DNA of 64,000 bases from Bacteroidales bacterium UBA4360 (GCA_002393945.1 DGSO01000028.1:85338-149337); one strand, 5' to 3'; counted from the first letter of the stretch, positions 37,034 to 45,468 are shown. Made by a program: numbers and translations. Notes: a model not told the origin generated them from the sequence alone.

Positions 37034-37041
37034 CAAAAATA
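37034..37041 (-). promoter_or_regulatory. Putative -7 box of hicAB
   Basis: TATTTTTG on the minus strand, 10 bases before the hicA ATG. TGTG lies at the -33 position with 19-bp spacing, a partial match only. Confidence 0.5.
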
Positions 37042-37070
37042 GTTATTTTTCTATTAAAAACACAATCTAT

Positions 37071-37090
37071 GAATAGAATTTTGTCTATTC
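37071..37090. promoter_or_regulatory. Inverted repeat upstream of hicAB, possible HicB operator
   Basis: GAATAG and CTATTC arms separated by eight bases, just upstream of the hicA -33 region, with a further CTAT..ATAG element beside it. The position fits an operator for the HTH domain of HicB. This is inference from location and symmetry. Confidence 0.4.
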
Positions 37091-37133
37091 TTGTCTTTCG
37101 TTTGTAAATATCGTCATTGCGCTTCCAAGAAGA

Positions 37134-37160
37134 AAATTTTGGCAAGGCTTGCCAAAATTT
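37134..37160. terminator. Perfect 13-bp palindrome, possible bidirectional terminator
   Basis: AAATTTTGGCAAG and CTTGCCAAAATTT arms around one G. The A/T-rich ends would give a T-run on either strand. It lies between the DUF4876 operon's end and the hicAB promoter, so it may isolate the two. Confidence 0.45.
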
Positions 37161-37234
37161 GATAATTGTTCAATTTTCGCCATAACTGGAATTGCAGCTC
37201 GGGCACCAAAGGGGCAAATCGGTGTCCGAACGGG

Positions 37235-37283
37235 CCAAAAAACACCGCACGGACACCAAAACCGCTTTCTGGTGCCCGTGCGG
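37235..37283 (-). terminator. Intrinsic terminator of the TonB receptor-DUF4876 operon
   Basis: Read on the minus strand: arms CCGCACGGGCACCA and TGGTGTCCGTGCGG (13 of 14 pairs) around an 11-base loop, followed at once by TGTTTTTTGG. It starts 22 bases after the DUF4876 stop. A second CGGTGTCCG at 37220-37228 can pair with the same arm, giving an alternative fold. Confidence 0.75.
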
Positions 37284-37305
37284 AGAGAAATTACAGTACG
37301 AGGCC

Positions 37306-38262
37306 TTATTTTTTCAGGGAAGGGGTGCTGACCTTGAAGTCGTTGGTGGAGTTGTTGGAGTCGATGAGCCTGTTGTCAACAACCTTGCGGGCGACGGATT
37401 TGCCGCTGTTGTTAACGTCTTCGGAGAAATTGCCAACGCCGGTCCAGCCTGCATCGAACTTGGGGCCCCAGGGATTCTGGTAGTAGGAGTCGGGGGTTGT
37501 GCAGTTTACAGCGTCAAGAACCCATTCCGCGGGAATCACAAAGGCATCATCTTCTGCAATGTCATTCTTAAAGTCCCACTCCTTGAAAATCATGTGCTTT
37601 TCGCCGCTCCAGTGACGGTTGGTCATGATGCTCTCTGCGGTCTCGCCTTCGGGGACACGCACAATTGCAAAGCTCTCAAGGCCGCGGTGGTGGAAGATGG
37701 TGACCGTGAAGGAGCTCTTGAACCATACGTCGAGGTTGGGGACATCGGGGTTGTCCGTGTCCGGGAAGAACTCGTTTTCTCCGTCATAGAACTCGAAATC
37801 GGCCTTGGAGAGGTCCACGGCGTTGGGGTTCTCGTCAACATACTTGTTGGCGTGGATGGCGATTACGATGCTCTTTCCCGCTGCGATGGGATGATCCTTG
37901 CCGCTTCCGGGAATCATGAACATGTCCGTGACAACAAGGCCGTCGGGAAGTTCAGGATAGGTATAGTAAGCACCGGTTTCGGTTATGAAGCCTTCTACAT
38001 AGTTGTTCACGAACATTACGCGGTCTGCATAAATAGTTTCAGATGAGGTGTTTGTGAGTTTGATGTACTGGTCATCGTCTGCCGACTCGCTGCCCTCTAC
38101 AGGGCTTCCGGTAAAGTAGATTTCCTCAATTACCAGTCCTTTTGCATAGTGGACCTCCGTTCCGTCTTCGAGAACGGTCCCTTCGGGGGTCACGAATTCC
38201 GGTTTGGTGCAGGCTGCAACCGCTACGGCTGCAATGGCTGCAAAAAGCATTGTCTTTTTCAT
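37306..38262 (-). CDS. DUF4876-type surface lipoprotein
   Basis: A 318-residue lipoprotein, signal MKKTMLFAAIAAVAVAAC with Cys18. The body (YAKGLVIEEIYFTGSP, QYIKLTNTSSETIYADRVMF, YYTYPELPDGLVVTDMFMIPG, ESIMTNRHWSGEKHMIFKEW) matches the DUF4876 pattern, and the early part resembles a lamin-tail-like beta sandwich. It ends an operon of four genes headed by a TonB-dependent receptor, one base after the DUF6850-type barrel, and is closed by a strong terminator. In other Bacteroidales the same partners occur together, as far as I recall, suggesting a surface complex for capturing a ligand. The ligand is unknown. Confidence 0.7.
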   Translation of the reverse strand: MKKTMLFAAIAAVAVAACTKPEFVTPEGTVLEDGTEVHYAKGLVIEEIYFTGSPVEGSESADDDQYIKLTNTSSETIYADRVMFVNNYVEGFITETGAYYTYPELPDGLVVTDMFMIPGSGKDHPIAAGKSIVIAIHANKYVDENPNAVDLSKADFEFYDGENEFFPDTDNPDVPNLDVWFKSSFTVTIFHHRGLESFAIVRVPEGETAESIMTNRHWSGEKHMIFKEWDFKNDIAEDDAFVIPAEWVLDAVNCTTPDSYYQNPWGPKFDAGWTGVGNFSEDVNNSGKSVARKVVDNRLIDSNNSTNDFKVSTPSLKK

Positions 38263-38263
38263 T

Positions 38264-39739
38264 TTATAAGAAATTTAAACCTATTGTTATTCTGTATATT
38301 GCCGACTGTATTGAATCGTAATAAATCCCGGCAGACACGAAAGCGGACATTCCACGCGTGACCTGCCTTTCGGCATGGAGCCCTGCATCGGCCCCAAAAA
38401 CCATGGTCTGAAGGCGCTGGAGGCGGGTTTCGTAATGGTCCATAAGGGCCGGCATGGTGTACTGCTCAGGAAGAATCATCTCTGCCCCGAAAGGCACATA
38501 CGCCTTTGCCCCAAGCTGTGCCGATATGAACCACAGCCTGCTCCTGAAAGTCCTTGTCGCCCCTGCCGATGCTTTGATGCCGCTTGTCTGCAGCAGTCTT
38601 CCGGGATAGTTGTGCTGGGCCTGGAAGCCCTTGAAGGCAGCATTGGCGTCAAAGCGCCACCCGCCGGCGAGGAGGGCCGCGTCAAGACCGGCTTCATAAT
38701 CCACGGCAGAAAACATTGCAAAGCGCATTAGCGTCTGCAAAAGACCGGCGCTGCCGTTGTCAAGCACATACTCAAGGCCGCTTCTGAAACCAGCCTTTGC
38801 ATATGCTCCTGCCTTCCAACTACCAGCAATACGCTCTCCCTTCAGAGAGACCTTCCTGGACACGCTTTCCTGATAAGGAGACTCATTCTGGCTGGGGAGG
38901 TAATGGATGATGTCCAGCATGTCATATACCAGTGATGCATACCAGCCCTTTGGGGAAACGGGAAGGAGATTCACGGCAAATCCGGCTCCGTTACCGGCAT
39001 AACGGGTATATGTAGTAGATGAATTTGTTCCGGCAAAACGGGCATAATGGCTGCCAAGCCCCGTAAGGTGGAAAACGGAACTGTTGGCCCCGCGGGGATT
39101 ATAGAATTCCACGTCGTTGCTCTGGCTATAGCGCCTGTAAGAGGCCGAAAAATCAATGATATAGCCACCTCCAACGCGTTTTCCGGCACTTGCCGATGCA
39201 GTAAGGTCAGACACAATGTTCCTGGGGCGGGGATCTGTCTCCCGCCATTCATGAAGAGCCCTGTAGCTGCCGCTCAGACCAAAATACCAGAGCCCTCTCC
39301 GGAAAGCGTAACCTCCCGTAAACGAATATAGTTCGTTCCGGAGATCTCCTCCCACGGAATCTGCAACAGCATAAGGATATATCAGCCGATAATCGGAACT
39401 GCTGTTCCACAGGACGCCTCGCCTGATGCCATTGGAGTATTTCACATTGCCGCTCACCGTAGAAAGGCTGTCTGTCCTTACCAGGGTTGCAATGTCAAGC
39501 CGCCCTTCAATGTGCCCGTCTCCCTCTTCCCTCAGAAGCGGCTTCCTTTCTGAATGTCCGTCTGCCGATGCCTCTGCCGAGGTAAAGCTGTCAAAATGCG
39601 ACAGCAGCGCCGCAGAAGGCGTCTTATCGGCCATCTGCACCAATGACGTCTGACGCATTTCACTGCGCTCCACCACGCCCAGGCTGTCCGGCGCGGAAGA
39701 AAGAAGCAATATGGAAAGCAGCAGTGTCATATCAGTCAA
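38264..39739 (-). CDS. DUF6850-like outer-membrane beta-barrel protein
   Basis: 491 residues with a short N-terminal signal (TDMTLLLSILLLSSA). The sequence is a string of alternating polar/aromatic beta strands ending in ITIGLNFL, whose terminal aromatic residue is typical of proteins inserted by BAM. Segments such as YSNGIRRGVLWNSSSDYRLIYPYAVAD, SFTGGYAFRRGLWYFGLSGSY and MTRGMSAFVSAGIYYDS fit the DUF6850 barrel family. There is no plug domain, so it is a channel or adaptor rather than a TonB receptor. It overlaps the small lipoprotein gene upstream by eight bases. It presumably acts with the TonB receptor and the DUF4876 lipoprotein encoded in the same operon. Confidence 0.6.
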   Translation of the reverse strand: MTDMTLLLSILLLSSAPDSLGVVERSEMRQTSLVQMADKTPSAALLSHFDSFTSAEASADGHSERKPLLREEGDGHIEGRLDIATLVRTDSLSTVSGNVKYSNGIRRGVLWNSSSDYRLIYPYAVADSVGGDLRNELYSFTGGYAFRRGLWYFGLSGSYRALHEWRETDPRPRNIVSDLTASASAGKRVGGGYIIDFSASYRRYSQSNDVEFYNPRGANSSVFHLTGLGSHYARFAGTNSSTTYTRYAGNGAGFAVNLLPVSPKGWYASLVYDMLDIIHYLPSQNESPYQESVSRKVSLKGERIAGSWKAGAYAKAGFRSGLEYVLDNGSAGLLQTLMRFAMFSAVDYEAGLDAALLAGGWRFDANAAFKGFQAQHNYPGRLLQTSGIKASAGATRTFRSRLWFISAQLGAKAYVPFGAEMILPEQYTMPALMDHYETRLQRLQTMVFGADAGLHAERQVTRGMSAFVSAGIYYDSIQSAIYRITIGLNFL

Positions 39740-40127
39740 GGTATATCAAGTCCAGCGTTATTGTCTCAGAAGCGTTCAGGAGATTCACGGCATTTACCGG
39801 CTCTATATGGGAATAGTGCCTTACGCGGCGCTTTACGCCACCTGAAAGGGTTGCAACCCCGTCAAAACCTATTACATAGACGCCCTTCTGGACCCTCATG
39901 CTGCAGTGATTGTCTGAGAACTGCGGGATAGTGTAATTGATGCCGGTGTTAAGGTTCCTGAACTGGTTCCCCTCTATTGATGGGCTCACAGTCATGGAGA
40001 CTACGGATGCACCGTCCTCAGTTGACAGCACTACGTCAACTACAGAGAACAGCTCCGGTTCTGTCTTTGTACCGCATGACATGGCACAGAAGAGTGTACA
40101 AATCAATATGAAGAGCCTTTCTTTCAT
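39732..40127 (-). CDS. Small lipoprotein of unknown family
   Basis: 131 residues; signal MKERLFILICTLFCAMSC with lipidated Cys18. The remainder is a single beta-rich domain (SVVDVVLSTEDGASVVSMTV, NTGINYTIPQFSDNHCSMRV, LNASETITLDLIYLD). I do not recognise the family. Start and stop both overlap neighbours: four bases (ATGA) with the TonB receptor upstream and eight bases with the barrel downstream. Such tight coupling indicates that the product is made in step with both outer-membrane proteins and is likely part of the same complex. It could be the counterpart of the small extracellular lipoproteins that sit beside other TonB receptors. Confidence 0.6.
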   Translation of the reverse strand: MKERLFILICTLFCAMSCGTKTEPELFSVVDVVLSTEDGASVVSMTVSPSIEGNQFRNLNTGINYTIPQFSDNHCSMRVQKGVYVIGFDGVATLSGGVKRRVRHYSHIEPVNAVNLLNASETITLDLIYLD

Positions 40128-42850
40128 ATCTTGAAACTTATCTCCATACCGAAGTATGGCGTGCTGGAGCGGCGTTTAACCACTCCGTTTATTTCATAAT
40201 CCGGCGCAACCGTGAAAAGGCGGTTCACAAAAAGGGAAGCTACGGCCTTTTCCCTGAGCAGCGTCTTCGATATCTTAAGGTTCACGTTCATGTAAAACGG
40301 CTCGCTGCGGTATTCCAGCAGCGATGAGGAGAACTCCCTCACCATACGGTGGAGGACTCCGTCGGCATCGGATTCGTCCGTGAAAGGATGCATCTTGAGG
40401 TCCTTGTCCAGATAGGCCACGGGACGGGAATCATCGGCCTCATACTGCTGCCCTGAGAACCAGACGCACTGGAAGGAGGTAGTGAAGATAAGCCCGAGGC
40501 TGGGGACCTGTGTATCCAGAAGGAAATTGGTGTTGAAGGAGTCGTACATGCGGCTGTCGTTCTTGTCATAAAGGCCGATATACGGATAGTTCTTGCCGTT
40601 AATCACTACCGACGGGCGCTCCCATTCGGGCTGGCTGTTCATGTAGCGGGTCTTGAACCATGCTCCGTTCACGGTCACCCTGGTGTTCACAACCGGAATC
40701 CTGGGAGAGGTGAACGTATACTCCACGCCCCTTTTAAGCGTCCGGCTGCCGTTGGTAGCAAGTCCATAGGCAACAAGGTTGGTGTCAAGCACATAGGGAA
40801 GGTTTTCCGTTGAGGGCGGTCCCGTGAGCGAAGACTTGTCGATGGCCGTTTCGTCGTAGTCCTTTGCCACAACCCTCATGTAATCGGAACCGCCGCGGAA
40901 TCCGGAGGTCATATCCTCGGTGAAGAAGTCGACGGAGGCCGTCCAGCCGTTCCAGGAGGCATCGGCACCGATTTCCCATTTGAGATTTCTGGCGGGGCCA
41001 AGCTCGTAGGGAGTCGTGTCGATTGTATAAACGAGGAAGTTGATGCGGCGGAGCTCTTTTTCCACAGGCCAGTAGTTGAGTTGGATCTTGTCCCGGTACT
41101 GGAGTTGGGGGTAGAGCATATCCATGGTGGGGAACTTGGTGTGTATGCCTGCCCCGCCATATATGCCGGCTTCCAGCTTATATCCGCCTATCACTGTCTC
41201 GGGGAAATTGAGCCTCAGATTGGCCCTGGGGTCGATTGCGACCTTTCCGCTCATGGCATAATCCCTTGACAGGCCGGGCATGAAGTCCGCTCGTATGCCG
41301 GCCGACCATTCCAGGCCGAAACCGCCCAGCGCCGCCTTGCCGTTTTCCTCGGCAAAGAGGGCGATGTTGCTGTCGGCAGGGATTTCCTTGTAGGCGCGGG
41401 GGCGGGTGTTGGAGCCGGTGGAAAACGGCCTCAGGACATCGAAGACGGACCCTTCGCCGAAGTTCTTGTCAAAGGTCCACTCGGCACCGGCCATGACGTT
41501 CTGGCCAAGCAGACGCCAGCGGGAAACGGCCCTGAGATAAGCGTAGAACGGCTTTCCGTCCACAACGAGCGTGGCTTGATACCTGGTTGGGACCATGATG
41601 GCGTCAAACTCTCCCGGCACACGGGAAACGGAAATCGGCTCCTCAGATGTGAGGATAACGTTCTTCCAGCGGTCGATGACGTCGTGGCCATAGCTTAACG
41701 ACGCCGTAAGAACCATGGAACGGAAGAGGGACTCATCGTTCTTTGCAGACAGGGTCCAGTCGGCACCAAGATCGATATGGTTGTTGGTGCTTTTATATGT
41801 TTCGGCGGGGATGCCGTCGAACTCGTCAAGGTCCTTATCCGACTTCTGGTCGTCGAAGGAGCCTGTGTAATCGAGGTTTGCCGTAAGGATGCTGTGGAAC
41901 TTTTCATTGCTGTTCCACGTGCGGCTTCCACGAAGGCTCGCTGTGAGTCTCTTGTAGTTCTGGCGCAGGTTTCTGGGGTCTGAGCGGGAGTCCAGATAAT
42001 TGACGCCGATATTCACCGTGCGCTTTTCGCTCCCGCCCCATTCCCAGCCCTTCCCGGCATAGAAGAGCTTGGAGCTCATGTCAGACTTGAACCTTAGGCG
42101 GATGTCGTTTCCGCCGCGGCGGCGCTTTATCTGTATGAGGCCGCTTGTGAGGTCTCCGTGCTCTACAGAGGCTATGCCCCTCACCACGTCCATTGACTCA
42201 ATGTCCTCCGTGGGGATGGTGCGCATGTCAGTTCCAAGATTGACGAAATCGGACCCGAGGTTGCTGTAAGCCGGGGTATACTGCAGATTCGCATCATTGA
42301 GAACGGGTTTCCCGTCTATCGTAAACCGCGTTCCAAGGGCCGATGTGGTATAATCCGCAGACAACGAACCGGCCGCCCTCAGATTAACCACTTTTGGGGA
42401 GCCGAAGGAAGGGTCGCGCGACACTCCGCCGGGCAGGAGTTCGAGAAGATCGGCAACGCTGGACGGCTGGATATGGCTGATGGCGTCCTGTCCTATCTTG
42501 GTTGCCGATGTGAGTCCGTGATTCTCCTGTGCCGTAACCACAACCTCGCGGATGTAGAACACATCCGGCTGCAGGCGGTAGGTTGCGCCCTGCACCAGGG
42601 AGGCTCTCAAAGTCTTGTACCCAAGGGAAGTGAAAACGGCTGGGGACGAGGCGTTTGCCTTGATTCTGAACCGGCCAAGGGAGTCTGTGAGGGCCCAGGA
42701 CTGACCCTGGGTTATGGCTACGCCCACAAGGGGCTCATGCGTCGATGCATCCTGAACCCTGCCGGAAAAATAATCCTGCCCCTCTGCCTGCAGACAGAGG
42801 AACAGGAAACCCATCATTATTACATAGGAACGGATAAATCTCACAGTCAC
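40124..42850 (-). CDS. TonB-dependent receptor (non-SusC)
   Basis: 908 residues. The signal peptide is MTVRFIRSYVIMMGFLFLCLQAEG, with the start supported by a -7 box 16 bases upstream. A carboxypeptidase-regulatory-like domain (YFSGRVQDASTHEPLVGVAIT) spans about 27-110. The plug shows IREVVVTAQENHGLTSATKIG, SVADLLELLPGGV and IESMDVVRGIASVEHGDLTSGLIQIKRR. The rest is barrel, ending YFGMEISFKI. It lacks the SusC-specific VDG..R motif and has no SusD beside it, so the ligand may be a siderophore, peptide, cofactor or metal rather than glycan. It heads a four-gene coupled operon with a small lipoprotein, a DUF6850-like barrel and DUF4876. Confidence 0.9.
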   Translation of the reverse strand: MTVRFIRSYVIMMGFLFLCLQAEGQDYFSGRVQDASTHEPLVGVAITQGQSWALTDSLGRFRIKANASSPAVFTSLGYKTLRASLVQGATYRLQPDVFYIREVVVTAQENHGLTSATKIGQDAISHIQPSSVADLLELLPGGVSRDPSFGSPKVVNLRAAGSLSADYTTSALGTRFTIDGKPVLNDANLQYTPAYSNLGSDFVNLGTDMRTIPTEDIESMDVVRGIASVEHGDLTSGLIQIKRRRGGNDIRLRFKSDMSSKLFYAGKGWEWGGSEKRTVNIGVNYLDSRSDPRNLRQNYKRLTASLRGSRTWNSNEKFHSILTANLDYTGSFDDQKSDKDLDEFDGIPAETYKSTNNHIDLGADWTLSAKNDESLFRSMVLTASLSYGHDVIDRWKNVILTSEEPISVSRVPGEFDAIMVPTRYQATLVVDGKPFYAYLRAVSRWRLLGQNVMAGAEWTFDKNFGEGSVFDVLRPFSTGSNTRPRAYKEIPADSNIALFAEENGKAALGGFGLEWSAGIRADFMPGLSRDYAMSGKVAIDPRANLRLNFPETVIGGYKLEAGIYGGAGIHTKFPTMDMLYPQLQYRDKIQLNYWPVEKELRRINFLVYTIDTTPYELGPARNLKWEIGADASWNGWTASVDFFTEDMTSGFRGGSDYMRVVAKDYDETAIDKSSLTGPPSTENLPYVLDTNLVAYGLATNGSRTLKRGVEYTFTSPRIPVVNTRVTVNGAWFKTRYMNSQPEWERPSVVINGKNYPYIGLYDKNDSRMYDSFNTNFLLDTQVPSLGLIFTTSFQCVWFSGQQYEADDSRPVAYLDKDLKMHPFTDESDADGVLHRMVREFSSSLLEYRSEPFYMNVNLKISKTLLREKAVASLFVNRLFTVAPDYEINGVVKRRSSTPYFGMEISFKI

Positions 42851-42865
42851 TACTCAATTGGACTG

Positions 42866-42896
42866 CAAATTTACCCTCTCTTTACGCGCGCGACAA
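42866..42896 (-). promoter_or_regulatory. Promoter of the TonB receptor-DUF4876 operon
   Basis: Minus strand: TTGT (42896-42893), 19 bases, TAAATTTG (42873-42866). Transcription would start about 12 bases before the ATG at 42850. A small hairpin at 42897-42912 (TCCCCA/TGGGGA) lies between this promoter and the end of the DUF4857 gene. Confidence 0.55.
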
Positions 42897-42917
42897 TCCC
42901 CAAAAATGGGGATATTT

Positions 42918-43949
42918 TTACTCTCTGAAGCCCCTCAGACGCGGTTTTACCCAGCCGTCGCTACCGGAAGTATAACGTATTCCGGGGATGGAGAAGTCCT
43001 TGGGGTAAGGACGCTCAAGGGTGTCGACGAGGGAGAAGTCATCGGCCCTGAGGGCATAGAAATGTTCGCCGTCGGAGGTGGAGGTTTTCACCGTGTAGAA
43101 GAACATGTCGCCAACGATGAGAAGGTCTTCCTTGCGAGGGTCGAAGGGGACTTCGGCGGGGACGACGGTGCCATCGGCCTTGAGGATGTTCAGAAGGCCG
43201 TTTTTGTCAACTATGTAGGCAAGGGTGGCGCGGTTCTCGAATTCGGTTATCATGAGCCAGGAGGGGTGGAGGTTGTCGGCCTCGGGGAAGGTGCGGATCT
43301 CGATGAGGCCGTTCACCTGCTTGAGCTTGAAGAGACGGTCAGCAGAATCGGTTACCAGCCAGCCCTCGTCATATTCTTTTCGATGGGAGGGTTTCCCGGC
43401 AAAAAGGCGGGCAGGGAAGGTGAAGCCGTGTGCCTTGAGGGCGGCGTTAAGGCTGTCCGATTTCGCCTTCAGAAGCTCGTTGGAAGCCATTTCGTATATG
43501 TAGATGCCGTCCTTTCTGGAGACCATCGCTTCCTCTGCGTCCTGAAGTTCGAGCCTCACCGGGACGCTTTCCATGAGAAGGTATACCGGGGCCTTGGTGC
43601 GGTTCACGTCCTTGGGGTCCGACGATGCGATTATTGCATTGCGCTCTATCTCTTCAAGCGTCACTTTACGGCCTTCGATAGTGTCCGGGAGGGCGCCCTT
43701 TGAAGCAAGGACAGAGGCGTAAAACGTGGGCTGGGCCTCATCTCCGTGCACATTTCCTTCCGTGTCGATAAAGCGGAAGCCCTTGCCGTCGCTTCTGTCA
43801 AGCGAAGTGAAATCGTGCACCGTGCAGCTGTACAGCGTGAACGGCGTTGAATAGGGCTTAAGGCTTATTAGGGTATAAAGCCAGGGGAGTACCCATGCGG
43901 CAAGAAGTACTGCCGATGCTATGATGAATATCTTTCCTGCTGTTTTCAT
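42918..43949 (-). CDS. DUF4857 family membrane-anchored protein of an ABC transporter operon
   Basis: 343 residues with one N-terminal transmembrane helix (IFIIASAVLLAAWVLPWLYTLI, about 7-28). The rest is expected outside the cytoplasm and has beta-propeller-like strands (GIYIYEMASNEL, LLIVGDMFFYTVKTSTSDGEHFYALRADD). It matches the DUF4857 pattern, a Bacteroidota family found next to an ABC ATPase and permease. It starts two bases after the permease and ends the operon. The family has no assigned function; a sensor or accessory subunit of the transporter is a reasonable inference from the conserved context. A residue-level active site is not apparent. Confidence 0.7.
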   Translation of the reverse strand: MKTAGKIFIIASAVLLAAWVLPWLYTLISLKPYSTPFTLYSCTVHDFTSLDRSDGKGFRFIDTEGNVHGDEAQPTFYASVLASKGALPDTIEGRKVTLEEIERNAIIASSDPKDVNRTKAPVYLLMESVPVRLELQDAEEAMVSRKDGIYIYEMASNELLKAKSDSLNAALKAHGFTFPARLFAGKPSHRKEYDEGWLVTDSADRLFKLKQVNGLIEIRTFPEADNLHPSWLMITEFENRATLAYIVDKNGLLNILKADGTVVPAEVPFDPRKEDLLIVGDMFFYTVKTSTSDGEHFYALRADDFSLVDTLERPYPKDFSIPGIRYTSGSDGWVKPRLRGFRE

Positions 43950-43951
43950 GG

Positions 43952-44623
43952 CTAGTCTTGTTTACCTTCCTTGAACCGTGCAACTCCATAATAAAGAAGC
44001 GATACGGAAAGGACTACATACAGTAAGAGGACGGGGAAAAAGCCGTTGTAGGCCTCCGGGACCTCGCTTTTGAAAAGCAGGGCCACAAAGCCCGCGGCAA
44101 GCACAAGAAGCACTGCGCGCATTTTCCAGGTAGGCTCCAGGCACACGGCTGCGGCAAAGAGATAGCCCGCCCATCCGGCCAGATACCACACCGCCATTGT
44201 CCTGAGTATCCTTGCAACCAGCTCCCATACAACCCATTGTTTAAGTATAAGTGCCGATACCAGCGCCTGCAGCGCGAAGATGACGGCAAGCACTGCAAGA
44301 CCGTACAATGCGATATTCAGCAGCATCCGTCCCTGCGGATAGGGAAGATGGAGGGTGAGCTTCAGGCGTTTATGGGTAACCTCGGGAAGGAACTGGCATG
44401 CCGCCAGGATCACTCCGGCCGCAAGCGGAAGATACTTGAGGATTTCCGTCAGCACGGTATCTTTCTCCACCAGGGCCTCCCAAAGGAGCTCTGCCCCACG
44501 TATTTCCACAACCTTTGAAAGGTTCAGGAAGCAGTAAAAGGTCACGGCCGCAAAGGTTAGCACCACTCCCAGCAGCGCCCACCGTGTCTTGAGCCATTCC
44601 TTGTATATTATCATTTTGTTCAT
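43952..44623 (-). CDS. ABC transporter permease (ABC-2-like)
   Basis: 223 residues starting MNKMIIYKEWLKTRWALLGVV. An in-frame extension upstream encodes a translated copy of the intergenic repeat (NSVISTERSEWRNLIL) and is rejected as start. About six transmembrane helices can be read: LLGVVLTFAAVTFYCFLNL, LPLAAGVILAACQFLP, IALYGLAVLAVIFALQALVSAL, MAVWYLAGWAGYLFAAAVCL, MRAVLLVLAAGFVALLF and FFPVLLLYVVLSVSLLYYG. The KEWLKTRW opening is typical of ABC-2 permeases. It pairs with the ATPase gene upstream, from which it is separated by 106 bases holding a triple repeat. It is likely an exporter or a membrane-remodelling transporter; the substrate is unknown. Confidence 0.8.
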   Translation of the reverse strand: MNKMIIYKEWLKTRWALLGVVLTFAAVTFYCFLNLSKVVEIRGAELLWEALVEKDTVLTEILKYLPLAAGVILAACQFLPEVTHKRLKLTLHLPYPQGRMLLNIALYGLAVLAVIFALQALVSALILKQWVVWELVARILRTMAVWYLAGWAGYLFAAAVCLEPTWKMRAVLLVLAAGFVALLFKSEVPEAYNGFFPVLLLYVVLSVSLLYYGVARFKEGKQD

Positions 44624-44632
44624 ATTCAGTAT

Positions 44633-44726
44633 GAGATTTCTCCACTCACTTCGTTCGGTCGAAATGACAGAATTCACTTCGTTCGGTCGAAATGACAGAG
44701 GTCACTTCGTTCGGTCGAAATGACAG
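44633..44726 (-). repeat. Triple tandem copy of a dispersed Bacteroidota intergenic repeat
   Basis: Three consecutive units at 44633-44670, 44673-44698 and 44701-44726. On the minus strand each contains GTCATTTCGACCGAACGAAG, and the promoter-distal one ends GTGGAGAAATCTC. The same element in a variant form occurs at 48980-49030 and 49526-49573. I recall this sequence as a frequent interspersed repeat in many Bacteroidota genomes. Here it separates the ATPase from its permease inside one operon. Confidence 0.85.
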
Positions 44727-44729
44727 AGG

Positions 44730-45449
44730 TCAATATTTTCCTGTAAGGTCAATGAAAATGTCTTCCAGGGTTTCGCCGGGGTATTTTGCCATGAGGGTCT
44801 TGGCGGACTCCTGGACCAGGATACTGCCGTAATCCATGATAATCACTTCGTCCACAAGCTTTTCCAGGTCCTGGATGATGTGTGAGGTAAGGAATACGGT
44901 CTTGCCTTCGGCCTTGGCGTAATCGCGAAGGTATTCGCAGAAAAGACGGCGGTAACCGGGGTCCAGGCCAAGGGAGAAGTCATCGAGGACGAGAAGGTCG
45001 GCATTCTGGGCGAGGATAAGGCCAAGGGCCACCTGGGAGCGCTGACCGTTCGACATGCGGGAAATTATCTGGCCGGGCGCCACCTTGAGCTTTTCCATGA
45101 GGCCGTAGTAGGCGTCCTTGTTCCACTTTGGATAAAAGGCGCTGTAGAATTTCTCTATCTGGGCAATGTTCATGTAGGAATACTGGACATGGCCTTCGAG
45201 AAGAAGGGCTATGCGCTCACGGGTGGCGGGGGAGATGCGCTGCACGTCCTCCCCGAATATCCTGCAGCTGCCGCCGCGGGGCTTCAGATACCCCATGAGG
45301 ATATTTATGGTGGTGGTCTTTCCGGTACCGTTCTTTCCAAGCAGCCCCACTATGTTCCCGGGGGCCACCTCGAAGCTCAGATTCTCATAGATTTTCCTGT
45401 TCCCGTAATAATGGGTAAGGTTTTCACAAACAATTACTGGTTCTTCCAT
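44730..45449 (-). CDS. ABC transporter ATP-binding protein
   Basis: 239 residues from MEEPVIVCENLTHYYGN; an ATG three codons upstream is also possible. Walker A is GLLGKNGTGKTT (about 35-46). The signature is MSNGQRSQVALG, Walker B is ADLLVLDDFSLGLDP and the switch His lies in FLTSHIIQDLEKL. The residue after the Walker B Asp is Asp, where nearly all ABC ATPases have the catalytic Glu. This conservative change may slow hydrolysis. The gene powers the permease encoded downstream. Its transcript probably has a leader of about 90 bases containing a long hairpin at 45469-45516. Confidence 0.9.
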   Translation of the reverse strand: MEEPVIVCENLTHYYGNRKIYENLSFEVAPGNIVGLLGKNGTGKTTTINILMGYLKPRGGSCRIFGEDVQRISPATRERIALLLEGHVQYSYMNIAQIEKFYSAFYPKWNKDAYYGLMEKLKVAPGQIISRMSNGQRSQVALGLILAQNADLLVLDDFSLGLDPGYRRLFCEYLRDYAKAEGKTVFLTSHIIQDLEKLVDEVIIMDYGSILVQESAKTLMAKYPGETLEDIFIDLTGKY

Positions 45450-45468
45450 AGGATGCATATTTAGCAAA

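Noticed and set aside
42897..42912. Hairpin behind the DUF4857 gene as its terminator
   Set aside because: The stem is short and the T-run follows on the plus strand, not on the minus strand where termination is needed; kept only as a note beside the promoter.
44624..44677. Longer start for the ABC permease
   Set aside because: The extra 18 codons are a translated piece of the dispersed repeat; the natural start is the ATG at 44623.
44633..44726. Tandem repeats considered as a small CRISPR array
   Set aside because: Units are separated by only two or three bases, with no unique spacers, no cas genes nearby, and the same element occurs elsewhere as single copies.
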